Source of the DNA: a virus
Length of the DNA stretch: 41,662 bases
Reading direction: 5' to 3' (one strand)
Virus record (IMG/VR): IMGVR_UViG_3300027782_005501
Location: 1-41,662 of that record
Made by a program: the position numbers and the translations under genes. Shown one piece after another: positions 7,405-16,032 of the stretch; position 1 is the first letter of the stretch, and every line of letters starts with the position of its first letter. Under the pieces are notes generated by a model, which searched no databases, was not told the DNA's origin, and was given only the letters and a program-made list of their open reading frames with translations.

Positions 7405-7899
7405 ATGCGTGACCGCAATGAATTAATAAGGCAAATCAAAGCCTATAAACTGGACGATAAGTTGCAGGAGTTGGCTCGCAAAAATGAACAGCAGCGACCG
7501 TTTCACCACCTGCCCAAACAATTCAGCAAAGGCATCCTCATTGGCAACGTGGCCATTGTACCACGCAGAGCCGATGAAACTCGTTTTGTGTACGTGATAG
7601 CGGACATGGTACAGGCCAAAATATTGCACGAAGACATACATCTTAAACAGAGTGCCATACTGATAGCTCATTACATAGCAGATGGTAAAGACATACCCAA
7701 CAATATACTAGATCTAGATTCACAGTTTGCCAGTAAAATATTTGAAATAAAAAGTTTTAAAATGAAGTGGAGAGCAGCTGAAAAAGCAAAACAAGAGCAA
7801 CAGTCCTTTATATACGAAAACAAGTATGTAGAAGCCAACCGCAAAGCCGACGAGATCAAAAAAAGGATTCAAACGCTGTTTGACAGTACTTTTAAATAA
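7405..7899 (+). CDS. Conserved-type phage protein of unknown function
   Basis: The 164-residue charged product has an N-terminal helix, a central beta segment (GILIGNVAIVPRRADETRFVYVI) and a long C-terminal amphipathic helix (MKWRAAEKAKQEQQSFIYEN onward). No catalytic or membrane motif is visible. It follows the small gene at 7179 with a single-base gap and ends a co-directional run before a new late promoter. Family not recognised. Confidence 0.6.
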   Translation: MRDRNELIRQIKAYKLDDKLQELARKNEQQRPFHHLPKQFSKGILIGNVAIVPRRADETRFVYVIADMVQAKILHEDIHLKQSAILIAHYIADGKDIPNNILDLDSQFASKIFEIKSFKMKWRAAEKAKQEQQSFIYENKYVEANRKADEIKKRIQTLFDSTFK

Positions 7900-7965
7900 A
7901 AAACACGTATTTTTACACTTTAAAACAATATCCACAAACACTAGAGCATAATTTAAAGTAAATGA

Positions 7966-7974
7966 AATAAATAC
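7966..7974 (+). promoter_or_regulatory. T4-type late promoter
   Basis: AATAAATAC, 26 bases before the ATG at 8001, with a GGAG ribosome site between. It probably drives the tandem paralogs and the genes through 9845. Confidence 0.7.
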
Positions 7975-8000
7975 TGTAATAAATAGCTTTGGAGTAAAAA

Positions 8001-8303
8001 ATGCCAAAAATTAGAACAGTAGAAATTGCTAAATTGCCCGCAGGTAAAATTAGATTTAGTGAAACTCAGCCAGCAATAAAAGAAAGAATCGATTCGGCAA
8101 GAACCCAAGGCAAACTAACAAATTCACCACAAGAATTTAGTAATGAAGGCGATCTACAAGTTGTTAAAACTATAACCATATGGAATAACAAGAGCGACTA
8201 TGATGAGTTCACTGCATGGTATGGTGAAAGATATATTGCATTACACAAAGAGTATAATTTAGCAAACGGTATTACAATCACTAGAACTATTACACAAGAA
8301 TAA
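8001..8303 (+). CDS. Small phage protein, tandem paralog A
   Basis: The 100-residue product is a paralog of the following gene. Both begin MPK, have an R-F-W/S segment near residue 20, an NK/NG-rich middle, and a conserved W-N-x3-DY-x-E(F/W)-x-x-WY block (IWNNKSDYDEFTAWYGERY), then an NGI(T/V)I-R ending. No enzymatic motif is seen. The tandem pair under a late promoter suggests small virion or assembly proteins. Confidence 0.65.
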   Translation: MPKIRTVEIAKLPAGKIRFSETQPAIKERIDSARTQGKLTNSPQEFSNEGDLQVVKTITIWNNKSDYDEFTAWYGERYIALHKEYNLANGITITRTITQE

Positions 8304-8312
8304 GGAGAAATT

Positions 8313-8624
8313 ATGCCTAAAGTAACAGTAGATATAACACAAACAATTCCATCAGGTGCTAACAGATTTTGGAGCAACGATGATGTTGATGGAAAAGCAA
8401 TAAGAACCAAATGGGATTCTTATGTCAACAGCAATAAAGTTACTCTTACTAAAAATGTATCTGTCCTTGAAAATGGAAATATACAAACAGTGACGAAAGC
8501 AGTTTGGAATGATCAAACAGATTATAATGAATGGATGACTTGGTATGCTCAATATGATGCTAAAAGAACAGCTCACAATGAAGCTAATGGCATTGTAATA
8601 AACAGAAGCGAAACTATAGGATAA
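8313..8624 (+). CDS. Small phage protein, tandem paralog B
   Basis: The 103-residue product is a paralog of the gene at 8001, sharing WNDQTDYNEWMTWYAQYD with its WNNKSDYDEFTAWYGERY, and the HNEANGIVINR ending. It has its own AAGGAG ribosome site. It probably arose by tandem duplication and divergence. Function unknown; late expression is likely. Confidence 0.65.
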   Translation: MPKVTVDITQTIPSGANRFWSNDDVDGKAIRTKWDSYVNSNKVTLTKNVSVLENGNIQTVTKAVWNDQTDYNEWMTWYAQYDAKRTAHNEANGIVINRSETIG

Positions 8625-8626
8625 TA

Positions 8627-9481
8627 ATGAAAGCAACTGACTTAACAAAAAATATTACCACAGAAGGCCTACTGGCTCAATTCGAATCAAGATTTGGGCA
8701 AACAATGAACCTACAAGGTTTAGCACAAGAGCAATTAGAAGACATGGCCAACGTGGTTAGAACTAAGATTCATGAAATCACAAACAATCAACATTTTGGA
8801 CAAGAATTAAAAGATGACAACTATCACAAACATCAAATGATGTTGGATATTTTAAATCAAGCGGTGAAAGAAGCGGCTGGTGGAATCAACACACAGGTAT
8901 CTCCACAACAACAAGCACTAGCTAAAAAAATTCAAACAGTTCCAGGTCTAAAACCACAAGACAAAGATTCTATAATTGGAGCAATGGTTCAAAAAGAAAC
9001 TGCAGTTAAAGAAGGCATTGAAAATCAATCAGAATTAATACTGGCTGCCAAAGACATAATGGACAAAGTGACAGCATTCTTAGAAGATCTAGCAAAAATG
9101 AAAACAGAGAGCATGCTGGAATTGTCAGACAGAATCCGAGATGAAATGGGAGCAGACAAAGCAGATGCTTTTGCACAAAAAGTTAAACCAGCTTTAGAAT
9201 CAGCAGAACAAACACTGACTTCCACAAGAACAGAATTAGATCAAGCAGTGAGAATATTAACAGGCGAAGAACTTGCCAGCACAGAACCAATGGGTGCATT
9301 GGATGAGCCTCTAGACTCTACAGGTGATGAGTTAGATTCTTTAAACGCTCCAGCTGGAGATGAATTTGCATCCGCAGATGCTAATGCAGGTGGTACAGAA
9401 CCAGAAGGCAGACAGAAGAGAGAAAGCCGAGAAGTGTTCGAAGCCAGCACAAGAATTTATTCAAGACTAGCTGGGAAGTAA
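8627..9481 (+). CDS. Helical virion or scaffold-like protein
   Basis: The 284-residue product is mostly helical and rich in Gln, Glu, Ala and Lys, with an acidic, Ser/Gly-rich low-complexity segment at about 220-265 (LDEPLDSTGDELDSLNAPAG) before a short basic tail (RQKRESREVFEASTRIYSRL). Such a profile fits phage scaffolding/prohead-core proteins, which are helical and acidic and are often cleaved by the prohead protease, but no cleavage site was confirmed. It sits in the late run and follows the paralog pair by two bases. Confidence 0.55.
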   Translation: MKATDLTKNITTEGLLAQFESRFGQTMNLQGLAQEQLEDMANVVRTKIHEITNNQHFGQELKDDNYHKHQMMLDILNQAVKEAAGGINTQVSPQQQALAKKIQTVPGLKPQDKDSIIGAMVQKETAVKEGIENQSELILAAKDIMDKVTAFLEDLAKMKTESMLELSDRIRDEMGADKADAFAQKVKPALESAEQTLTSTRTELDQAVRILTGEELASTEPMGALDEPLDSTGDELDSLNAPAGDEFASADANAGGTEPEGRQKRESREVFEASTRIYSRLAGK

Positions 9482-9485
9482 TCCC

Positions 9486-9845
9486 ATGCGTTTCTCAGAG
9501 TTTCTCAACAGCACTAATAATGAATTAGAATCAGTGATTGTCAACACTCTACAAAATTTAAGAGGTGATGCTGACGAGCAAGGACAAACAGCAGAGATTA
9601 GTTTTGATGCTCTACAACAAATAATTAAAAACACAGGGTATGCCACTTTCAATTACAATCTATTCAAAAGCATACACGACAAAGGCACAGCTCTAAAGAA
9701 TGTTGTGGATGATTTTAATCAAGAAAAAATTGTGCTTAAAACAGAGAAGCAGGCAGAAAAAGATCCCGCAATGAACAAAGACAATATTGGCAGCACCGAC
9801 ACTGTAAAGAAAATGGCTCAAGCAGCCATGAAGAGAAGAAGTTAA
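9486..9845 (+). CDS. Small helical phage protein of unknown function
   Basis: The 119-residue product is polar and helical (MRFSEFLNSTNNELESVIVN) with a basic C-terminus (KKMAQAAMKRRS). It shares the RFSEFL-type start seen in many small T4-like marine-phage proteins encoded near structural genes. It has no cysteines and no catalytic motif. It ends with a 4-base overlap with the convergent radical SAM gene, so the late transcript ends near here, though no clear terminator is visible. Confidence 0.55.
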   Translation: MRFSEFLNSTNNELESVIVNTLQNLRGDADEQGQTAEISFDALQQIIKNTGYATFNYNLFKSIHDKGTALKNVVDDFNQEKIVLKTEKQAEKDPAMNKDNIGSTDTVKKMAQAAMKRRS

Positions 9846-11140
9846 ACGTTATCCAACCACTCAGCCACAAGAGGAAATAATTTTTTATAATCTGTTCCGC
9901 GTCTACGATCCAACTCTTCTAAATAGATTTTTAATTGTTTTTGTCTAGTAATGTTAGGTTGAGCCGTTGCCATTTCCATTGCTATACCATTCATATATAC
10001 TTTATATTGTTCTTTTACAGAATCTTTATAACCCGCAGCCATGGGATCAAATATGTCCACAGCTTGTTTTAATCCCAAAGATAACACCTTGTCCCCAAAT
10101 ATACCTGGATACATATAAGGTCTCCCTGGCATTTCTTTTTGATTACATTTCATCATACTCCAATACACCTGTTTGGTTTTGCTCCACTGATTAATTTGCT
10201 CAGCCAGTTCCGGCATGGTTTGAGCGCTGAGCAGTGAGAATGCACTGTTGATGTTGTTAGTAAAATCAGTATTATACACCATCCAATCAAAGTTTTTTTT
10301 GAATAACTCTAATTTTAGTCCGTTCCTGATGTATTCTGCTTGCGGCCCCCAACAATCTATACTGCCTATAACATTAATTTTATCCAAACGTTTTTGTTCT
10401 ACTAATTTTTGCAATCTCAACATCCAAGTTTTAAAACGTTCATGTTCCACAGTAAGATTAGAAAAAAAGACCAATGTTAAATTGGGCAAAGTTCTTTGTT
10501 CTAAAAATTCAATCATACGGAATGTTTCTTTTTGTAGAAACGGTTCTCCACCCAGTATCATCAATTTGTGTAAATCTTGTATATTGTTTTCAAACCACCT
10601 AAAAAGTTTTTCTGTAACTTCGTCGATCTTATCATACAATTTAAAATTGTCACCTATTCTAACACCATTTTGATCAAATAACCCAAAACGTTTTTCTTCA
10701 GCGTCGATACTAGAACTAAAATGTGCTGCACAATAGATACATTTTAAATTACAAGTGTTGCCCCAGTACACTTCCAATTGTCTAGGAGTAACTGAAACAG
10801 CAGTTAGGTCTGTATCTAACTCCGGAGGAGCAGTGGTACCTTCTAAATTTAAATGTATCATTCTGTCACTGGTTCCACCGGAATCTTCAATGTGTTTACA
10901 ATGCTCACACCCACGACCGGGCCATTTGCCCTCCAACATTTGTTGTCTTGCTAAAATTTTTGCAGGTAAATTATGAAAATTAAAATCATTTCCCTCCATT
11001 TCTATAGGGTCAAATTGTACTCGGTGACAAGAAGCAGAAGCACCCTCAGTCAAATACAGTGTAGAATGAGTCCATTTTAACTGACAAGGTAACCCCTTTT
11101 TAATAGGAAAAGGTTTAGGTGGTTGCTGTGATATTCCCAT
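9842..11140 (-). CDS. Radical SAM protein, phage twitch-domain type
   Basis: The 432-residue product has the radical SAM cluster motif CNLKCIYC (CxxxCxxC, about residues 132-139) in YWGNTCNLKCIYCAAHF, followed by LMILGGEPFL, the GGEP motif for SAM. The N-terminal part has a conserved Cys-His patch (SCHRVQF and RGCEHCKHIEDSGGTSDR), typical of the twitch-domain radical SAM proteins of marine phages and metagenomes. Such enzymes modify peptides or other substrates through a 5'-deoxyadenosyl radical; the substrate is unknown. It is transcribed divergently from the exonuclease gene, with a 16-bp palindrome between them. Confidence 0.85.
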   Translation of the reverse strand: MGISQQPPKPFPIKKGLPCQLKWTHSTLYLTEGASASCHRVQFDPIEMEGNDFNFHNLPAKILARQQMLEGKWPGRGCEHCKHIEDSGGTSDRMIHLNLEGTTAPPELDTDLTAVSVTPRQLEVYWGNTCNLKCIYCAAHFSSSIDAEEKRFGLFDQNGVRIGDNFKLYDKIDEVTEKLFRWFENNIQDLHKLMILGGEPFLQKETFRMIEFLEQRTLPNLTLVFFSNLTVEHERFKTWMLRLQKLVEQKRLDKINVIGSIDCWGPQAEYIRNGLKLELFKKNFDWMVYNTDFTNNINSAFSLLSAQTMPELAEQINQWSKTKQVYWSMMKCNQKEMPGRPYMYPGIFGDKVLSLGLKQAVDIFDPMAAGYKDSVKEQYKVYMNGIAMEMATAQPNITRQKQLKIYLEELDRRRGTDYKKLFPLVAEWLDNV

Positions 11141-11176
11141 TTGATTAAATTCCGTTTCTATAGTATAATTATACTA
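11141..11176 (+). promoter_or_regulatory. Sigma-70-like promoter with 16-bp palindrome; predicted leaderless start
   Basis: TTGATT (11141-11146), a 17-base spacer and TATAAT (11164-11169) are followed by 7 bases and the ATG at 11177, so transcription should begin at the start codon. TAGTATAATTATACTA (11161-11176) is a perfect palindrome and places a second TATAAT on the minus strand (11168-11173) facing the radical SAM gene, although no minus -35 is evident. It may act as an operator. Confidence 0.6.
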
Positions 11177-11881
11177 ATGAAATTTACCAATGATACTCTC
11201 CTGGCACAAGGCATAGCTTATGTGGCCAAATATCCGTATAATGAATTGAATCGCACATCGCCAGAGGGTAAGAGACACTATACCACGCCAGATGGTCGCA
11301 CAGTGCCTTCTGTTACCACAATATTATCACAGACCAAAGATATGACTCATCTCATAGCATGGAAGAAACGAGTAGGAGAACGAGAAGCACAAAGAATTGC
11401 TACAGAATCAGCCAACATCGGCACAGTGATGCACAAGAGTTTAGAGAAACACGTTAAGGGAGAATCTCGAATTCCTGGTTCTAATCTTATACAACAACAG
11501 GCACATGCCATGGCCAATGTGATCATTGAGAATGGTTTAAAAAATGTATCAGAAGTATGGGGATCAGAAATCAATCTTTATTATCCTGAATTGTATGCAG
11601 GTACTACAGATCTAATAGGAGTGTACAAAGGTGCCCCTGCTATAATGGATTTTAAACAAAGCCGCAAATTAAAAAAAGCAGAGTGGGTAGAAGATTACTA
11701 TCTACAATTAGTAGCCTATGCAGAAGCACACAACAAGTTATTTGACACACAAATACGTCATGGTCGTATATTCATTTGCACACAGAATAATGAGTATCAA
11801 ACCTTTGAAATTGACAATTACGACCAATGGGTAGGCAAGTGGTTCAACAGAGTAGAACAGTATTACAAGTCCATCTTATAA
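11177..11881 (+). CDS. PD-(D/E)XK exonuclease, MGME1/Cas4-like
   Basis: The 234-residue product matches phage exonucleases related to MGME1. It has PSVTTIL (44-50), GTVMHKSLE with His86, then EINLYYPELYAGTTDLIGVY with the catalytic D145, AIMDFK with D158 and K160 (the D-x-K element), and QLVAYAEAHN (the Q-Y motif IV). It probably degrades single-strand or end-exposed DNA during replication or recombination. I chose ATG 11177 rather than the upstream ATG at 11141, since the promoter's -35 box lies at 11141-11146. Confidence 0.85.
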   Translation: MKFTNDTLLAQGIAYVAKYPYNELNRTSPEGKRHYTTPDGRTVPSVTTILSQTKDMTHLIAWKKRVGEREAQRIATESANIGTVMHKSLEKHVKGESRIPGSNLIQQQAHAMANVIIENGLKNVSEVWGSEINLYYPELYAGTTDLIGVYKGAPAIMDFKQSRKLKKAEWVEDYYLQLVAYAEAHNKLFDTQIRHGRIFICTQNNEYQTFEIDNYDQWVGKWFNRVEQYYKSIL

Positions 11882-11890
11882 CATAAATAC
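11882..11890 (+). promoter_or_regulatory. T4-type late promoter
   Basis: CATAAATAC, 24 bases before the GTG start of the tail spike, with AAGGAG in the short leader. It overlaps the stop codon of the exonuclease gene. Confidence 0.75.
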
Positions 11891-11914
11891 TGTAAATTTA
11901 AGGAGCAATTTACA

Positions 11915-13504
11915 GTGCCAATAGTACAAATTAGCCGCATACAACATCGACGAGGCAAATCCACGGATCTACCGCAATTAGCAGCCGGAGAGTTGGGTTG
12001 GGTAATTGATGAACAGAGATTATATATAGGTAATGGCACAGTGGCAGATGGTGCTCCTGCAGTGGGCAACACAGAAATTCTAACAGCAAACAGCACATCA
12101 TTTTCTGATGCTGTGGCTTATGTTTATAAAGGATATCTTGGAGATGCCACTCCAATTATCACTGGTGACGGTATTGATCTAGTAAGAACTCTACAACAGA
12201 GACTGGATGATTATGTTTCTGTCAAAGCATTTGGTGCTGTGGGTAATGGTTCTACCAACGACACTGATGCAATTCAAAGAGCTCTAGATGAATTATATTG
12301 CGATATAGATAAAACAGATGCTAGATCTAGAAGATTACTATTTTTTCCAGCTGGACAATACAATATTAGTGGCTCAATTTACATTCCACCCCATGCACAG
12401 TTAATGGGAGAAGGCATAGACAAAACTGTGATTTATCAATCAGGTGGCAACACTGCTGTGGCCAAGATGCAAGACAGTTTAAAACAGCAAGGAGCCAACA
12501 TAGGTAATGCCAGCGCCACTGTGCCCACAAATATCAATATTGAAAATATCACATTTAAAAATGGGGAAGCCTACGCAGGTGTTGAAATAGAGCGAGCATC
12601 TAACATAAGATTTAATAATTGTAAATTCCTAGGTACATACGCAGCAGGTGGAGCAGATGTTGCCAACAGCAAAGCAGTCACAATAAAAAGCACCACAGCA
12701 TTGCCTTGTTCTAATATAATTTTTGACAGCTGTCAATTCACTAAGTTTGCAAGACTGGTTGATTTCAGTCATGATCTAACCAGTGCTAAATTTATCAATT
12801 GTGATTTTTCCACAGCATACTATGGTGTGATCCTAGGAGAAAGCACAGACGGTTCTACCAACGGATTAACACTGGGTCCTAAAGATATCAAAATACTATC
12901 CAGTCAATTTGCCACAATCAAAGCCAATGGTATAAAAGTTACATCAGCAGGCACAAATGAAATAAGAAATATTGTGAGTTTCAATAACTTCTTTGCTAAA
13001 ACCGTAGGAACCAATAATGAAGGCGTGGACAGTCTTAACACATATCCTGTAATAAATTTTGAATTGGATGAGTGTGTTAGTGAATTAGATTATTTTGAAA
13101 TTTCTCAAAAGAGAAGTTCTTCACTCAATCCAATACCAGAAGTACAAGGTATTGGTATTAATACCAGATCCGTTAGACAGATCACACTGGCTGATGCCAA
13201 CACTTCAGCAATCACTACAGGAATAACATTACCAGCTCTACAAGGTAAATCAATCAAAATAGAATATAAAATTGAAAGAGGAGTACAATTTAGAGTAGGA
13301 GTATTAACAGTAAATGCAAGTACCAATTATGTTTCTTACAATGATGATTATGAAGAAAGTAACGGAGATTTGGGAGTGACACTATCAGCAGTTGTAGAAA
13401 ATTTAGATAGTACTGCAGGAAATGAATCTGTCACAATAAAATATACTGCTACGAGCATCAGCACAAATGCCACAATGGATTATAGAGTTATCGAAATAGT
13501 ATAA
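11915..13504 (+). CDS. Tail spike/fiber protein with pectate-lyase-type beta-helix
   Basis: The 529-residue product starts at GTG (11915), set by the AAGGAG 8 bases upstream. The N-terminus, IQHRRGKSTDLPQLAAGELG to YIGNGTVADG, is the repeat typical of phage tail-fibre virion-attachment domains. VSVKAFGAVGNGSTNDTDAI (about 100-120) opens a Pectate_lyase_3 beta-helix, with many short beta repeats to about residue 380 (FKNGEAYAGVEIE; FNNCKFLG; FDSCQFTKF). The C-terminal ~130 residues probably form the receptor-binding part. The role is host recognition and possibly polysaccharide cleavage; catalytic residues were not identified. Confidence 0.85.
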   Translation: MPIVQISRIQHRRGKSTDLPQLAAGELGWVIDEQRLYIGNGTVADGAPAVGNTEILTANSTSFSDAVAYVYKGYLGDATPIITGDGIDLVRTLQQRLDDYVSVKAFGAVGNGSTNDTDAIQRALDELYCDIDKTDARSRRLLFFPAGQYNISGSIYIPPHAQLMGEGIDKTVIYQSGGNTAVAKMQDSLKQQGANIGNASATVPTNINIENITFKNGEAYAGVEIERASNIRFNNCKFLGTYAAGGADVANSKAVTIKSTTALPCSNIIFDSCQFTKFARLVDFSHDLTSAKFINCDFSTAYYGVILGESTDGSTNGLTLGPKDIKILSSQFATIKANGIKVTSAGTNEIRNIVSFNNFFAKTVGTNNEGVDSLNTYPVINFELDECVSELDYFEISQKRSSSLNPIPEVQGIGINTRSVRQITLADANTSAITTGITLPALQGKSIKIEYKIERGVQFRVGVLTVNASTNYVSYNDDYEESNGDLGVTLSAVVENLDSTAGNESVTIKYTATSISTNATMDYRVIEIV

Positions 13505-13626
13505 TCATAATTTTTTATCTAAAAAAATCTAAAAAACAAGTTTTCTTACCAATAGACAACACCGTCTTTTGACGTTATAATTGAAGAAAAACTTAATAAT
13601 ATCCTTTAATAAATTTCTAGCTAAAT

Positions 13627-16029
13627 ATGCATAGTCAACCAAGAACAAAATCAGAAACAAAAACGAAAACAGTCATGCCAGGCACACCTTCCACCATCCG
13701 AGTTAAGAAAAGAGACGGTCAATTAGAACCACTGGACATTAATAAGATACATTTCGTTGTGGAAGAAGCCTGTGAAGAATTACCAGGAGTATCTGCATCA
13801 CTGATTGAGATGCATGCCAACATACAATTCTATGATGGTATGAGCAGCAAAGACATTCAACACATTCTTGTGAGATCAGCGAACGATCTTATCACTCTAG
13901 AAAATCCCAATTATCAGTATGCGGCAGCAAGATTATTGAGTTATGACATTCGCAAAGAAGCCCACGGACAGTATGAGTACATACCTCTGTTAAAATTAAT
14001 CATGAGAAACATTCGTCAAGGAGTATATGACAAAGAGATAGTAGACAAATACAATATGACAGAGATCAAGAAACTCAACACCTGGATAAGAAGAGACCGA
14101 GACCTTAACTTTACCTACGCAGGACTGAGACAGATAGTGGACAAGTATCTAGTGCAGGACAGGAGCACTGGACAGTTGTATGAAACACCACAAGACATGT
14201 ACATGATGATTGCCGCTACCCTGTTTGCGGATTACCCAAAAAACCGAAGGATGACCTATGTTAAAAAATATTATGATGCGATTTCAACACACAAGATCAA
14301 TATTCCAACACCTGTTATGTCAGGCGTCAGAACTCCTATTCGTCAGTTTGCTAGTTGTGTGCTTGTTGACAGCGACGATACTCTTTCTAGTATTTTCAGC
14401 AGTGATATGGCTATTGGACTTTATGTGGCAAGGCGTGCGGGCATTGGCATCAACTCGGGCAGGATCAGAGGGATCAACTCAAAAATAAGAGGTGGTGAAG
14501 TACAGCACACAGGAGTGATTCCATTCCTTAAGAAATTTGAAAGCACAGTGAGATGTTGCACACAGAATGGCGTGAGAGGTGGCAATGCCACTGGACACTT
14601 CCCTATCTGGCACTCAGAGATCGAAGACATACTAGTATTAAAAAATAACAAAGGCACAGAAGACAATCGTGTGCGAAGACTGGATTACTCTATACAGATA
14701 TCTAAATTGTTCTATGAAAGATTTATTCGAGAAGAAGATATCACTCTGTTCTCTCCGCACGATGTGCCTGGATTGTATGATGCATTCGGAACAGATAGAT
14801 TTGATGAACTGTATAAAAAATATGAAAACGACAAAGAAGTTCATAAGAAGACCATCCCAGCACAGGAATTATTTTTTGATCTTCTAAAAGAGCGAGCAGA
14901 GACAGGCAGAATCTACATAATGAATATCGATCACTGCAATTCTCACTCGTCATTTAAAGATAAAATTTCCATGAGTAATCTCTGCCAAGAGATCACACTG
15001 CCCACTAAACCTATACAGCACATCGATGATGTCAATGGAGAAATTGCTCTGTGCATATTGAGTGCTATTAATGTGGGTTCTATTAATGATTTGAGTGAAT
15101 TAGAATCTGTGTGTGATCTAGCAGTGAGAGCATTGGATGAAATCATAGATTATCAACAATATCCAGTCAAAGCCGCAGAAGTATCTACCAAAGCAAGACG
15201 TTCACTGGGCATAGGTTATATCGGATTGGCACACTATCTTGCCAAGATGGATTTAAAATACAGTGATCCCAAAGCATGGGAAGCAGTGGACAGGTTATCA
15301 GAAGCATTCCAATACTATCTATTGAGAGCGAGCTGTAATCTGGCAGAAGAAAAAGGTAAATGTTCAGCATTTGACAGGACCAAATATGCAGATGGATTGC
15401 TGCCTATAGATCACTACAAGAAAGAAGTGGATGAAATAGTGCCGCACAAAACAAGAATGGCATGGGAATCATTAAGAAAAGACATTGCCAAACACGGATT
15501 GAGACACTCCACACTGTCAGCACAGATGCCATCAGAGAGTTCTTCTGTAGTATCCAACGAAACCAACGGTATTGAACCTCCCAGAGCGATATTATCTATT
15601 AAGAAAAGTAAAAAAGGACCACTGAAACAGATAGTGCCTGGATTCCCCAAACTAAAAAATTCCTACACACTGCTGTGGGATATGAAGAGCAATGACGGTT
15701 ATATCAAAATTGTGGCTGTGATGCAGAAATATTTTGATCAAGCCATATCGGGCAACTGGAGTTACAATCCATTAAACTATGAAAACAATGAAGTGCCTCT
15801 GTCAGAGATGGCTAAAGACATGCTGACTGCTTACAAGTATGGTTGGAAAACATCTTATTATCAAAACACTTATGATTTTAAAGGCGAAGAAGAAGATCTA
15901 CAACCATCAGGCATAGCACCCATCCATGCTAAGGATGATGGAGAAGACGTGGAATTGACAAATAGTGAAACCAGTGTTAAAATAAATACAGCAGCAGATG
16001 ATGAAGCATGTGATGCTTGTACAATTTAA
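13627..16029 (+). CDS. nrdA: Ribonucleoside-diphosphate reductase class I, alpha subunit
   Basis: The 800-residue product is a full-length class Ia NrdA that reduces ribonucleotides to deoxyribonucleotides for phage DNA synthesis. An ATP-cone (about 23-110, VKKRDGQLEPLDINKIHFVV) precedes the catalytic barrel. Visible catalytic residues are C244 (RQFASC), the N451/C453/E455 triad in SNLCQEI, and the Y744-Y745 radical-transfer pair. The tail ends CDACTI, the redox-active CxxC. ATG 13627 has no obvious Shine-Dalgarno; a later ATG at 13675 would still keep the cone. nrdB follows after 3 bases. Confidence 0.96.
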   Translation: MHSQPRTKSETKTKTVMPGTPSTIRVKKRDGQLEPLDINKIHFVVEEACEELPGVSASLIEMHANIQFYDGMSSKDIQHILVRSANDLITLENPNYQYAAARLLSYDIRKEAHGQYEYIPLLKLIMRNIRQGVYDKEIVDKYNMTEIKKLNTWIRRDRDLNFTYAGLRQIVDKYLVQDRSTGQLYETPQDMYMMIAATLFADYPKNRRMTYVKKYYDAISTHKINIPTPVMSGVRTPIRQFASCVLVDSDDTLSSIFSSDMAIGLYVARRAGIGINSGRIRGINSKIRGGEVQHTGVIPFLKKFESTVRCCTQNGVRGGNATGHFPIWHSEIEDILVLKNNKGTEDNRVRRLDYSIQISKLFYERFIREEDITLFSPHDVPGLYDAFGTDRFDELYKKYENDKEVHKKTIPAQELFFDLLKERAETGRIYIMNIDHCNSHSSFKDKISMSNLCQEITLPTKPIQHIDDVNGEIALCILSAINVGSINDLSELESVCDLAVRALDEIIDYQQYPVKAAEVSTKARRSLGIGYIGLAHYLAKMDLKYSDPKAWEAVDRLSEAFQYYLLRASCNLAEEKGKCSAFDRTKYADGLLPIDHYKKEVDEIVPHKTRMAWESLRKDIAKHGLRHSTLSAQMPSESSSVVSNETNGIEPPRAILSIKKSKKGPLKQIVPGFPKLKNSYTLLWDMKSNDGYIKIVAVMQKYFDQAISGNWSYNPLNYENNEVPLSEMAKDMLTAYKYGWKTSYYQNTYDFKGEEEDLQPSGIAPIHAKDDGEDVELTNSETSVKINTAADDEACDACTI

Positions 16030-16032
16030 ACT

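Noticed and set aside
11863-12096. Minus-strand ORF opposite the tail spike N-terminus
   Set aside because: Lies opposite a well-supported tail-spike domain and has no promoter, ribosome site or recognisable fold.
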